Shown here: positions 42,806-50,632 of the stretch, piece by piece
Layout of the letters: every line of letters starts with the position of its first letter
Numbering within the stretch: the stretch's first letter is position 1
Assembly: GCA_020025775.1 (NCBI GenBank)
Contig: JAHHRN010000001.1
Location: 124,001-188,000 of the forward strand
Source: Acutalibacter sp.
GTDB lineage: Bacteria; Bacillota; Clostridia; Oscillospirales; Acutalibacteraceae
DNA length: 64,000 bases
Direction: 5' to 3'
Made by a program: the position numbers and the translations under genes
The notes under the pieces: model-generated
Seen by the model: the letters and a program-made list of their open reading frames with translations, nothing else
The model's database searches: none
What the model was told of the DNA's origin: nothing

Positions 42806-43381
42806 TTATTTCTTTGAGAACTTAACCAGCATGAACTGTGCTTCCATCTGACCTTCGCTGATGACGCTCATGTGGATGTCATCAATACGCATAAACTCGT
42901 TGTCTTTTGTTAAGGACTGCTGGAGCTTTAAAATATCTTCATAACTGCCGCGCAGGGATACATTTACCTTTTGTTCCTTAACAAGGCCAGCATCGGCTTG
43001 CGCCGCTTCGCCTGCCTCACCGAATTTGATATCGGTTAAAACGCAGCCGTTTTCCTCGGTACGTTTTTCAATATCAATCATGATTTGCTGTAAATCCTGT
43101 GTTTCGGGAATCATTGCATTATAGGCTTCCCTCTGTGCTTCATATTCTGAGCTTTTGCTCTGCAGCGCTTTTAAGTTATCAATCGCTGTCTGATTTTGCA
43201 CATAGATTTTCTTTTCTTTTTCAATTTTTTCCTGAATTTGCTTGGTGTTTTTAACGCCGAAGCCAATCATGACTGCCATTACAACAAAAGCAATTACCAT
43301 GATTACCGCAAACACGCGAATATCCATTGCGGACTTCTGCCCTTTTTGCTTTGCTTCGCCCGTCTTTTTTTTGAATGCCAT
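42806..43381 (-). CDS. pilO: type IV pilus alignment protein PilO-like
   Basis: 191 residues: short cytoplasmic N-tail (basic), one TM helix (~26-46 'VFAVIMVIAFVVMAVMIGFG'), a coiled-coil (~48-100, 'KQIQEKIEKEKKIYVQNQTA'), then a ferredoxin-like domain ('LQQIMIDIEKRTEENGCVLT', 'KVNVSLRGSYEDILKLQQSL'). This is the PilO/GspM layout. GGGGAGG is 7 bases before the start. Placed between pilN and pilB. Confidence 0.85.
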   Translation of the reverse strand: MAFKKKTGEAKQKGQKSAMDIRVFAVIMVIAFVVMAVMIGFGVKNTKQIQEKIEKEKKIYVQNQTAIDNLKALQSKSSEYEAQREAYNAMIPETQDLQQIMIDIEKRTEENGCVLTDIKFGEAGEAAQADAGLVKEQKVNVSLRGSYEDILKLQQSLTKDNEFMRIDDIHMSVISEGQMEAQFMLVKFSKK

Positions 43382-43411
43382 CCGGATGCCTCCCCTATAA
43401 GCTTTCAGAAA

Positions 43412-44260
43412 TTACGCCTTTTTATCTGCCGCTTTTGCGTTTTTATCGGTCGTTTTTTCTTCCTGCTTATCTTTATCCTTGTTTTTGTCTTTATCTTTAT
43501 CCTTGTCTTTATCCTTGTCTTTGTCCTTGTCTTTATCCTTGTCTTTGTCCTTGTCCTTGTCCTTGTCCTTATCCTTATCCTTATCTTTGTCTTTGTCCTT
43601 ATCTTTATCGCCTTGTGCCGCTGTGGACTTTTCTTCGCTGTTTGCAGAACTGCTGTTTTCCACAACATTGACCTGCGGCGCCTGACCGTCTGCGGAAATG
43701 GGCGCATCCAAGGATAAAACTACGGTGAAGAGAACAGACTTGCTGGTATCACCTTCGGTTTGACGGTTAATATCCTTAATTTGGATATCAGTTACCATTT
43801 CACCGATTTCGCCGGATTTCAAAAGCGTCTCATAATCGTTCATATCGCTGTAATCCTGGCAAACACATTGCAATGTGCAGATGCCCTGTGTGAACCAGTT
43901 TTCTATTTTCAAATCCTTAACCTCGACGTAATCGGGCGTTGCATTGGAAATCATGGTTACAAAATTTACAGCGTCTGTCTTTTTCGGCAAAACAGATGCC
44001 ATCATGTCTCTGGTGGACTGCAAATCATTATAAATGGTCTGATACTGCTGCAGAGCCGGGAACTGGGCTTTGAGTGTCGCATTTTCGCGGGTAATGGCAC
44101 GCAGCTTCGCATTTAAAATCTGCCCTTTTGCAAACACGCCGCCGAACACAATCAGCATACAAACGAGCACAAGTAATGCCACTTTTTCAAGGATTTCTTT
44201 TTTTGCCTTCTCCTCTAACTGCTTACGGTAAGAAGCAGGCAACAAGCTGACTTTAAACAC
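43412..44260 (-). CDS. pilN: type IV pilus protein PilN-like with a long Lys-Asp tail
   Basis: 282 residues from a GTG start (FKVSLLPASYRKQLEEKAKK), GGAGG 9 bases upstream and 4 bases after the pilM stop. N-terminal cytoplasmic segment with the 'VSLLPASYR' motif known to bind PilM, TM helix ~27-47, coiled-coil and a ferredoxin-like domain up to ~190. The C-terminus is a ~23-fold Lys-Asp repeat (~200-250) ending QEEKTTDKNAKAADKKA, which is unusual for PilN. The tail would be outside the membrane. Confidence 0.85.
   Translation of the reverse strand: MFKVSLLPASYRKQLEEKAKKEILEKVALLVLVCMLIVFGGVFAKGQILNAKLRAITRENATLKAQFPALQQYQTIYNDLQSTRDMMASVLPKKTDAVNFVTMISNATPDYVEVKDLKIENWFTQGICTLQCVCQDYSDMNDYETLLKSGEIGEMVTDIQIKDINRQTEGDTSKSVLFTVVLSLDAPISADGQAPQVNVVENSSSANSEEKSTAAQGDKDKDKDKDKDKDKDKDKDKDKDKDKDKDKDKDKDKDKDKDKNKDKDKQEEKTTDKNAKAADKKA
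43469..43609 (-). repeat. 6-bp tandem repeat coding a (Lys-Asp)n tail
   Basis: Minus strand: runs of AAG-GAC, AAA-GAC, AAG-GAT and AAA-GAT, ~23 units, with one AAC (Asn). Codon choice varies between units, so the repeat is not perfect at the DNA level. In-frame expansions and contractions would change tail length by two residues. Confidence 0.9.
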
Positions 44261-44264
44261 GATA

Positions 44265-45245
44265 TTATCCCTCCAATGCCTGCATAGCAAGACCTATGCA
44301 ACTGGCAAATTCCTTTTTCTGCTCCTCGGTGAGACCTAAATTTTCTGTTTCATAGAATTTCGGAAGCTCCACCGGAATGGTAAAGACGGCCTCCTCAATG
44401 TGAGAAGCCAAAACATCGGCTTTGCCTGCATCGGTCACGAAATAAATCGTTTCGATGGGGCTTTCCATGTTTTGCATCGTATAATAACTAACGGAGGAGG
44501 AAGTTTCCGATACTAGGAAGCTGCTGACTTCTTCCAAAGTTTCCTCGGAAATTTCGCCTTCCTTGGTTTCTTTAAATAAATTCTTAACCGCCGCTTCGGA
44601 ACGCTCGGGAATCGTAATGGAACGAACCATCGAGATTTCTTCGTTTTGTATAACCAAGAAATTCAAAATGCTGTCGGTCAAATTTAAAAAGGCATATTTC
44701 TTTTCCGGTGCTTTCGATGAAAGCGCACGGCAATAGGCCAATGCAGAGGAATCAATATCCACAACCTGCAGCTTTGCCGCATGGAGCATCATGATATACT
44801 GCTCTAACATATTTTGACGTGCGGCAATCAGCAAAACGTTCACAACGGGCTGATCCTCATCATTTACGCCCTCGCCTGCCACAACAAAGTCGAGTTCCAT
44901 TTCCTGCACGGGAATCGGAATAAATTCCTGCGCCTGTAAAAGCACCATGTTGCGGAGCTTATCGTCGGGTACCTTCGGGAAGCTCGCATAACGCATGATG
45001 ACGTTTTCGTTATTAACGCCGACAACTACGTTGGTTGCCTTGAAATTGCCCCCCTGTAAAAGCTGAATGAGCTTTGTGTTGAAACCGTCTGCATCCCGTA
45101 CAAAGCCGTTTTCCATAATGCCTTCGTCTAAACCGACCTTGCCACAGGCAAGCACGGAATAAACGCCGTTTTCGCGTGTAAGCTCAACTGCACGAATTTC
45201 TGTGGTATCTACTTCACAGCCGATTATGCTTTTTAACTTTGCCAT
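44265..45245 (-). CDS. pilM: type IV pilus protein PilM
   Basis: Actin-like cytoplasmic ATPase that binds PilN. 326 residues. N-terminal 'IIGCEVDTTEIRAVELTREN' (phosphate-1 region), mid 'NENVIMRYASFPKVPDDKLR', 'VPVQEMELDFVVAGEG', then 'LQVVDIDSSALAYCRAL' (phosphate-2 region). Weak conservation of the nucleotide-site residues is seen, as is common in PilM. AGGAG is 9 bases before the start. An 87-nt gap before pilC holds no gene. Confidence 0.88.
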   Translation of the reverse strand: MAKLKSIIGCEVDTTEIRAVELTRENGVYSVLACGKVGLDEGIMENGFVRDADGFNTKLIQLLQGGNFKATNVVVGVNNENVIMRYASFPKVPDDKLRNMVLLQAQEFIPIPVQEMELDFVVAGEGVNDEDQPVVNVLLIAARQNMLEQYIMMLHAAKLQVVDIDSSALAYCRALSSKAPEKKYAFLNLTDSILNFLVIQNEEISMVRSITIPERSEAAVKNLFKETKEGEISEETLEEVSSFLVSETSSSVSYYTMQNMESPIETIYFVTDAGKADVLASHIEEAVFTIPVELPKFYETENLGLTEEQKKEFASCIGLAMQALEG

Positions 45246-45332
45246 CGTTCATTTCTCCTATGCAATGGATTTTCTCTTCTTAGAGGATTCCTCCCCGAGT
45301 GGGAGTCGCCGGCTTTGCGCAAATCGCAGGCT

Positions 45333-46535
45333 TTATTCCGGCATGGTAGTTGTTGCGGTGAATATGGGCAGGTAAAGGGAAACGAGCATGAAGCCAACCA
45401 AAGAACCGACGAAAATAAGCGCAATCGGTTCGATGATAGCACCGAGATTTCGGGACGTTGCCTCTACATCTTCCTCATAGAATTCCGCAACCTTGTCAAG
45501 AAGCTCCGGAAGCGTACCGGCTTCTTCGCCGATAGCAATCATACCGATAACCATGGGCGGGAAAAGTCCGCTTTTATCTAAAGATTCGGAGATGCCTTTA
45601 CCTTCTTCAATATCGATAATCGCATCATTCACTGCTTTTTCAATCAAATCACTGCCGGCGGTTGGGCCTGCATTTTGCAGGGCTTCTACAGCGGTAACAC
45701 CGCCGGAAACCAAGGTCGCAAGGGTACGGCAGAATCTGGCAACACACATTTTGGTAATAAAGCTGCCGAACATGGGTATCCGCAGCTTAATGCTTTCCCA
45801 GAATTTGTGCATGGGCTTGCTCTTAAACAGCAAGGTAAGGGCAATAATCACGATTACAGCACCGAGCAACCAGAAATACCAGTTGGTGCGAAGACTTTGC
45901 GATAAAGAGAAAATACCGGCGGTAATCGCATTGATTTTGGTATCTGCCGGAATCATCTTCTGGAACATCGGTACCATGAATACCAACATGAGAATCAACA
46001 AAACGATTGCAAAAATACCGATGTTTTTCGGATAGGAAGTTGCCGACTTAATATTATCTTTTAAGGTCTTTTCCTTTTGAAGCTGGTTAGAAAGGCTCAT
46101 TAAGGATTGCTCCAAAATACCGCCGAGCTCACCGGTTTCAATCATAGAAACGAAAAGCTTGTTAAAGATTTTCGGATATTGTGCGAAAGCTTCGGCAAGC
46201 GTGCCGCCGCTTTCTACGTTCTTGGAAATATCATCAATCGCCGCCGCTAAGGTTTTGTTGGTGGTCTGCTTTGCCAGTGTGGAAAGTGCACGTGTAATCG
46301 GTACACCGGCGGAAAGCATGGCCGCAAGCTGACGGCTAAAGAGTGCGGTGTCGGTTAAGGTAACCTTACCGCCTCTGCCTTTTTTCTCTTTCTTTTCGGC
46401 TTTTTCGGCAATTTCAGTAACAATAACACCGGCTTCGCGCAGCTTATCAATCGCCGCCGCCGAAGTATCCGCGGCAACCTCGCCGTGTACATTTTGTCCC
46501 TGATGGTTAATACCGTCATATGTAAATGCTGCCAA
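45333..46535 (-). CDS. pilC: type IV pilus platform protein PilC/GspF
   Basis: 400 residues with two GspF domains (~70-190 and ~275-395) and three hydrophobic segments ('NIGIFAIVLLILMLVFMVPM', 'WYFWLLGAVIVIIALTLLF', 'IIEPIALIFVGSLVGFMLVS'). Motifs 'LFSRQLAAMLSAGVPITRAL' and 'CVARFCRTLATLVSGGVTAV' are GspF signatures. It starts with TTG (AAFTYDG), 8 bases after GGGGG; the open frame extends no useful ATG. Inner-membrane platform for pilus assembly. Confidence 0.92.
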   Translation of the reverse strand: MAAFTYDGINHQGQNVHGEVAADTSAAAIDKLREAGVIVTEIAEKAEKKEKKGRGGKVTLTDTALFSRQLAAMLSAGVPITRALSTLAKQTTNKTLAAAIDDISKNVESGGTLAEAFAQYPKIFNKLFVSMIETGELGGILEQSLMSLSNQLQKEKTLKDNIKSATSYPKNIGIFAIVLLILMLVFMVPMFQKMIPADTKINAITAGIFSLSQSLRTNWYFWLLGAVIVIIALTLLFKSKPMHKFWESIKLRIPMFGSFITKMCVARFCRTLATLVSGGVTAVEALQNAGPTAGSDLIEKAVNDAIIDIEEGKGISESLDKSGLFPPMVIGMIAIGEEAGTLPELLDKVAEFYEEDVEATSRNLGAIIEPIALIFVGSLVGFMLVSLYLPIFTATTTMPE

Positions 46536-46581
46536 AAAAACGCCCCCTTATATATAGCAAATCAAAGTTTGAGGAATTTTC

Positions 46582-47679
46582 TTAATAACCCATAGTGGAG
46601 AGCAGACGTCTGACCTCTTTCTCATCCACGCAAAATTCAATTACAGATTCCTTGGTGATTCTGCGTTCTCTGCAAAGCTTTAAGAGCGCCTGGTCCATGG
46701 TCTGCATACCCTGCAGCTGTGCGGTCTGCATAACACCGTAAAGCTGATATTCTTTTTCTTCACGAATGAGGTTTCTGACTGCCGGTGCATCGGTCATATA
46801 TTCTACCGCTACGGAGCGACCCTTACCACCGACATTCGGAACGAGCTGCTGAGAAATAACCGCTTTAAGGGAGTTTGCGAGCTGTTGACGAATCTGCCCC
46901 TTTTGCTCTGCGGGGAAGGAATCGACAATTCGCGAAATGGTCATCGGTGCAGTCTGTGTATGTAAGGTGGAGAAAACAAGGTGTCCGGTTTCCGCGGCAG
47001 TAATTGCAATCGCGATACTTTCCGGGTCACGCATTTCACCAATCATAATAACATCCGGGTCATGACGCAAAACGTTACGAAGAGAATTTGCGAAACTGTG
47101 GGTATCGGTTCCGATTTCGCGCTGACGGACGGTGGATTTCTTGTGAGAATGTAAAAACTCAATGGGGTCTTCAACGGTGACGATGTTCTTTTCAAAGTTC
47201 TCGTTGATGTATTTAATCATCGCCGCAAGGGTTGTGGATTTACCGGAGCCGGTAGGGCCTGTAACCAAAACCAAACCACGCGGTAAGGTGCAAAGACGTT
47301 TTACATCGGCGGGAAGTCCTAATTTGTCAAGGTCCGGAACCTCAAAGGGAATGGCTCTGAATACCGCCGCAATCGTGCCGCGCTGTACAATCATATTGCC
47401 TCTGAAACGCGCACAGTTGGGAACGGAAACACCGAGGTCTAATTCCCACTCCTGTTCAAATTCTGCTTTCTGCTCCTCACTCATAATCGTGAAGAGCATC
47501 TGCTCTACATCTTCCGGCTTTAACGGCGGTAAATCCTGCTTTTCCAAATGACCGTTAATACGGATTCTCGGCTCGATGCCGGCAACAAGGTGCAGGTCGG
47601 AACCTTTCTTTTCAATCGTTAATCGTAAAAGGTCGGTTAACGCAACCGGATAATGACTTTCTAAGCCTGTGTATTTCAC
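46582..47679 (-). CDS. pilT: type IV pilus retraction ATPase PilT
   Basis: 365 residues. N-domain 'KKGSDLHLVAGIEPRIRING', Walker A 'VTGPTGSGKST' (~135), Asp box 'NIVTVEDPIEFLHSHKKSTV', Walker B 'RHDPDVIMIGEMRDPESIAI' (~205), His box 'ETGHLVFSTLHTQTAPMTIS' and C-terminal 'GMQTMDQALLKLCRERRITK'. These are PilT rather than PilB features. Starts with GTG, 8 bases after GGGGGAG. Its presence suggests retractable pili (twitching or DNA uptake). Confidence 0.94.
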   Translation of the reverse strand: MKYTGLESHYPVALTDLLRLTIEKKGSDLHLVAGIEPRIRINGHLEKQDLPPLKPEDVEQMLFTIMSEEQKAEFEQEWELDLGVSVPNCARFRGNMIVQRGTIAAVFRAIPFEVPDLDKLGLPADVKRLCTLPRGLVLVTGPTGSGKSTTLAAMIKYINENFEKNIVTVEDPIEFLHSHKKSTVRQREIGTDTHSFANSLRNVLRHDPDVIMIGEMRDPESIAIAITAAETGHLVFSTLHTQTAPMTISRIVDSFPAEQKGQIRQQLANSLKAVISQQLVPNVGGKGRSVAVEYMTDAPAVRNLIREEKEYQLYGVMQTAQLQGMQTMDQALLKLCRERRITKESVIEFCVDEKEVRRLLSTMGY

Positions 47680-47743
47680 TATTGTTTCTCCCCCAAAGGT
47701 CTTGTTTTTATTGAAAATCGAACTTTTTCTAAAAGCCCTTTAT

Positions 47744-47768
47744 GGGGGTGTGGAAAATCCACGCCCCC
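47744..47768 (-). other. intercistronic hairpin between the secretin-like gene and pilT
   Basis: 10-bp stem GGGGGYGTGG / CCACGCCCCC (one G-U), 5-nt loop, 10 nt after the secretin-like stop. No T run. Together with 35459-35492 it may adjust mRNA levels within the operon. Confidence 0.45.
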
Positions 47769-47778
47769 TAAATTGTTT

Positions 47779-49551
47779 TTATGCTGCAGAATCCATTTCT
47801 GCGAAGAGACCTCTGACGTAATTGATACCTTCTGCGGTTGTCTTTACGTAGGTGATGTATTTGATTTCGCCAGACTTATCCGGGATGGGCTGAATGGTGA
47901 ATTCATAAACAGAAGCATCGGCAAGCTCCGGATAGAGCTTCTGAAGTGCATTGATTCTGGGTTGTGCAGAAGCTTCCTCTTTGTTAGATTCTACGACATA
48001 ATTTGTCTTTGTGGAAGCGGTTGCAGCTACATCCATATCCTCTAAGAGCTTGGTAGCTTCTTCCTTCAAATAGCTGGGGCAGAATACAAAGAGTGACTTA
48101 GAAATTGTCGCTGTACCGTTAGCACGGAAGGTAACGCCGTCGAGCTGGAGGTTGGAAAGTCTGTCAAGCATTTCAGCTGCGGTGCAGTTCATCAAATCAT
48201 AAACGAAGAATTCAGTATCGCCTCTGAGTGCGCTGGATGCATAATCTGCATTATCGAACTGGGCAATATAGCCTTCTGCCTTGTCAAGCTCTGCAGCTGC
48301 ACCGGCAATCCAAATGGACTTGGTGTATTTTTCCGGACCGTAAATCTGAATCTGGAGCGGGAAGCTCTTCAAAATCTTTTCAGCTTCGGTACGGTTGATT
48401 ACGTTGAGCTGAATCTGACGAAGTACAGCATTTGTGGTTTCCGGCTTAGTTTCCGGTGCCGGCTGTGCGGGTTCTGTAGGTGTGGTGGGTTCCGGCTTGG
48501 TTGCAGGTGCGGTGGGTGCAACAGGTGTATCCGGATTGGTGGTGCCGCCGCCGTTCTGTGCACCGTTGTGGAGTGCATCGAGGTTTGCGCCGCTGAGGGG
48601 CTGGTCGACAATCTTCTGAATGGTCTTAATGTCGGCAAGGTTTGCACCGGTGACATAGACATAAAGGGTATAAGGTCTGGAAGCCAACACAATGCCCTGG
48701 CTAAGACCTAAGTTGCCAAGAAGGCCGTTGAATTCAGATGCGTTAATATATTTAAGGTCAAGAGAGGTAAAGTGGGACGGAATAGAGCCGCCGCCTGCCA
48801 TAATATTGGAGCTGACATCCAAAAGCTTTTTAAGCTCGGTAACCTTAGCGAGCTCCTTGGGATAGCCGGAGATATAGAATTCGTCCTTATTATTGGTGGC
48901 TACCATTTGTACGTTGCTGAGGCCCAGTGCACCCATTTGTGCCTGGAGGGCTTCGGCGGAGATATAGTTCAGGGTAATTTTGCTGAGCACGGTCTTGTCA
49001 ACAAAAGTGGTATTAAGGCCGTCAGCAGTACCAATCATAAGCGTATTGCCGTCTTTCAAATAGGTAAGATCAACCAGACGAGTAATCGTATCAATCGCCT
49101 TTAAAACGCTCATTTCCTCTAAGTTAACGGTGATTTTTTCGTTGTTATCCTTAGCGGATTTTTCCATGATAACGGTATAGCCTGCATTCAAAGCAATTGC
49201 CGAAATGACATCCTTAACGTTGGCATCGACAAGGCGCATGGAAACTCTGGAGTTGGCAAGGGTGTTACTGCTTGCGGAAGCGGAGCTAACCGGCACTTTG
49301 AGCACCTGACCTGCGCGGATATGGTCTGCATCGGAGAGGTTGTTCGCCGTCATAATGTCGCTGATAGTTACGCCGTTATTTTTAGCAATTCTTGTCAGTG
49401 TGTCACCGACCTTAACGGCATAATACTGGTATTCGGCAGAATTATCTCTGCCGGAGCCCTTTACTGCCATGGGCATAAATGCGTTGGCAAGCAGGACAAA
49501 AGCCAGTGCAAAAACGATGGCCACTTTCATGGTTTTCTTTGTTCGGTTCAT
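47779..49551 (-). CDS. LysM protein with secretin N-domains but no secretin pore
   Basis: 590 residues. Signal peptide at ~1-31 (KVAIVFALAFVLLANAFMPM). LysM at ~42-90 ('YYAVKVGDTLTRIAKNNGVT', 'IRAGQVLKV'), which binds peptidoglycan. Then a secretin/TonB short N-domain (~103-175: 'SMRLVDANVKDVISAIALNA', 'EEMSVLKAIDTITRLVD'), N1-like domains (~190-260 and ~265-345), a Pro/Thr linker (~350-385) and another N1-like unit ('RQIQLNVINRTEAEKILKSF'). The C-terminus (~460-590) lacks the secretin pore domain (no final beta-barrel signature). A wall-anchored, pore-less PilQ equivalent would suit a cell with one membrane; this is inference. GGGGGATTTACAT precedes the ATG. Confidence 0.75.
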   Translation of the reverse strand: MNRTKKTMKVAIVFALAFVLLANAFMPMAVKGSGRDNSAEYQYYAVKVGDTLTRIAKNNGVTISDIMTANNLSDADHIRAGQVLKVPVSSASASSNTLANSRVSMRLVDANVKDVISAIALNAGYTVIMEKSAKDNNEKITVNLEEMSVLKAIDTITRLVDLTYLKDGNTLMIGTADGLNTTFVDKTVLSKITLNYISAEALQAQMGALGLSNVQMVATNNKDEFYISGYPKELAKVTELKKLLDVSSNIMAGGGSIPSHFTSLDLKYINASEFNGLLGNLGLSQGIVLASRPYTLYVYVTGANLADIKTIQKIVDQPLSGANLDALHNGAQNGGGTTNPDTPVAPTAPATKPEPTTPTEPAQPAPETKPETTNAVLRQIQLNVINRTEAEKILKSFPLQIQIYGPEKYTKSIWIAGAAAELDKAEGYIAQFDNADYASSALRGDTEFFVYDLMNCTAAEMLDRLSNLQLDGVTFRANGTATISKSLFVFCPSYLKEEATKLLEDMDVAATASTKTNYVVESNKEEASAQPRINALQKLYPELADASVYEFTIQPIPDKSGEIKYITYVKTTAEGINYVRGLFAEMDSAA

Positions 49552-49615
49552 ATGTAAATCCCCCTAAATCTTAAACATTTTTCGGATTATATGATTTCTC
49601 TTTAGGACTTTTTCA

Positions 49616-50143
49616 TCACGCTTTAATTTCAACGGTGCGTTTTTTATCGCCCATGGAAAACGTGATGCTGTTGTCGTTGATTTCTTCTACCAGCCAGTCG
49701 GAATTGGAAACATAATCTCCGACCTGAAGTACATAAGAATGGGTTTTGGTTTCTACCAGCGCGGTCCAGTAACCGTTGCTGTTATACATCGTGCCTTTGA
49801 GCTTGGCATTGGCAATCGCGTCTTCATCAAACGGATTGGCGCCGTCCTCTAAAGCCTCGCCGATAGGTCTTTCCAGCATGGGCATTACGTCCACCGCCTC
49901 ACCCTGGGGCTTTCCGGCATCTGTATTTACATCCACATCCGTTTTGGCACCCGTCACAATAAAGGCAACCGCAACCGCCGCCGCAATCAAAAGAAGGATG
50001 AGCGGAAGGATGATTTTCATTTTCGGATTCTTATCAAAGAACGCGAGCACGGGGTTTCCGCCCTTTTTGTTTGCCGCGCCTTTCTTGCCACCGCCTTTTT
50101 TCAGCTTCGCAATTAAATCTTTGACATCCATATTCATATCCAT
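49616..50143 (-). CDS. PilP-like pilus assembly protein
   Basis: 175 residues from MDMNMDVKDLIAKLKKGGGK. Basic Gly/Lys-rich N-tail, one TM helix (~44-64, 'IILPLILLLIAAAVAVAFIV'), linker, and a C-terminal beta domain ('LKGTMYNSNGYWTALVETKT', 'YVLQVGDYVSNSDWLVEEIN', 'SITFSMGDKKRTVEI') that follows the PilP pattern: a ligand strand, 'V.VGD.V....V..I...'. PilP normally links PilN/O to the secretin. GGAGGG is 8 bases before the ATG; a 42-codon upstream extension lacks a ribosome binding site. First gene of the pilus operon. Confidence 0.65.
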   Translation of the reverse strand: MDMNMDVKDLIAKLKKGGGKKGAANKKGGNPVLAFFDKNPKMKIILPLILLLIAAAVAVAFIVTGAKTDVDVNTDAGKPQGEAVDVMPMLERPIGEALEDGANPFDEDAIANAKLKGTMYNSNGYWTALVETKTHSYVLQVGDYVSNSDWLVEEINDNSITFSMGDKKRTVEIKA

Positions 50144-50455
50144 ATGTAAAGCCCTCCAAGGTTTTCGTTGCCCTATACTTTTCACGCTAAGCGGAAAAGC
50201 GAGCTTGTTTTTAAAAAAAGAGACAACAAAAGAAGGTCCGCGAGGCTTTGGAAGATTTTGAAAAGTCAAAAGACCTTTTCAAGAAAAATTGTACAGTTTT
50301 CTTTACAGATTTTTCAAACTCTACCTGCCACACAGCTTTCTTTTGTTTCATTCACTATTTTGTTTTCCAGAAAATCCCCGTAAACATACGGTTTTTTCCG
50401 CTTCAAAATGTTACTTTAATGTGAAGATGTTCATTAAAATTTCATTATTTATTAT

Positions 50456-50484
50456 ATATTACCCTATTCTTGCCGCTACGTCAA
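50456..50484 (-). promoter_or_regulatory. promoter of the pilus operon
   Basis: Minus strand: -35 TTGACG, 17-base spacer, -10 TAATAT. Gives a ~300-nt leader before the PilP-like gene; a small hairpin CCGTA/TACGG lies at ~50377-50393 and the rest is AT-rich with no gene. Confidence 0.78.
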
Positions 50485-50519
50485 TGATTTTTTATGCTTT
50501 TTGACAGTTTTATTTTTTT

Positions 50520-50548
50520 GACTTAAAAACAGAGCCTGTTTTTAGTCA
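50520..50548. other. hairpin between the tyrosine kinase terminator and the pilus promoter
   Basis: GACT-AAAAACAG / CTGTTTTT-AGTC, loop of 3. It lies just upstream of the pilus promoter and may back up the adjacent terminator; on the minus strand it is followed by a run of A, so it is not a terminator for minus-strand transcripts. Confidence 0.4.
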
Positions 50549-50563
50549 ACATTCATAAAGAAA

Positions 50564-50601
50564 AACGCTGATTATCACAAGTTCTTGCAATAATCAGCGT
50601 T
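50564..50601 (-). terminator. terminator after the tyrosine autokinase gene
   Basis: Perfect 12-bp stem AACGCTGATTAT / ATAATCAGCGTT, loop of 14, followed by TTTCTTT on the minus strand. It is ~30 nt after the kinase stop. Confidence 0.85.
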
Positions 50602-50632
50602 TTGTATACTGTTTTATATACTGTTTTATATT

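Noticed and set aside
43375..43707. Long open frames on both strands across the Lys-Asp repeat (Leu-Ser-rich, Arg-Thr-rich, Pro-Cys-Tyr-rich)
   Set aside because: They are by-products of the hexanucleotide repeat; only the minus-strand PilN frame has a start signal and family sequence.
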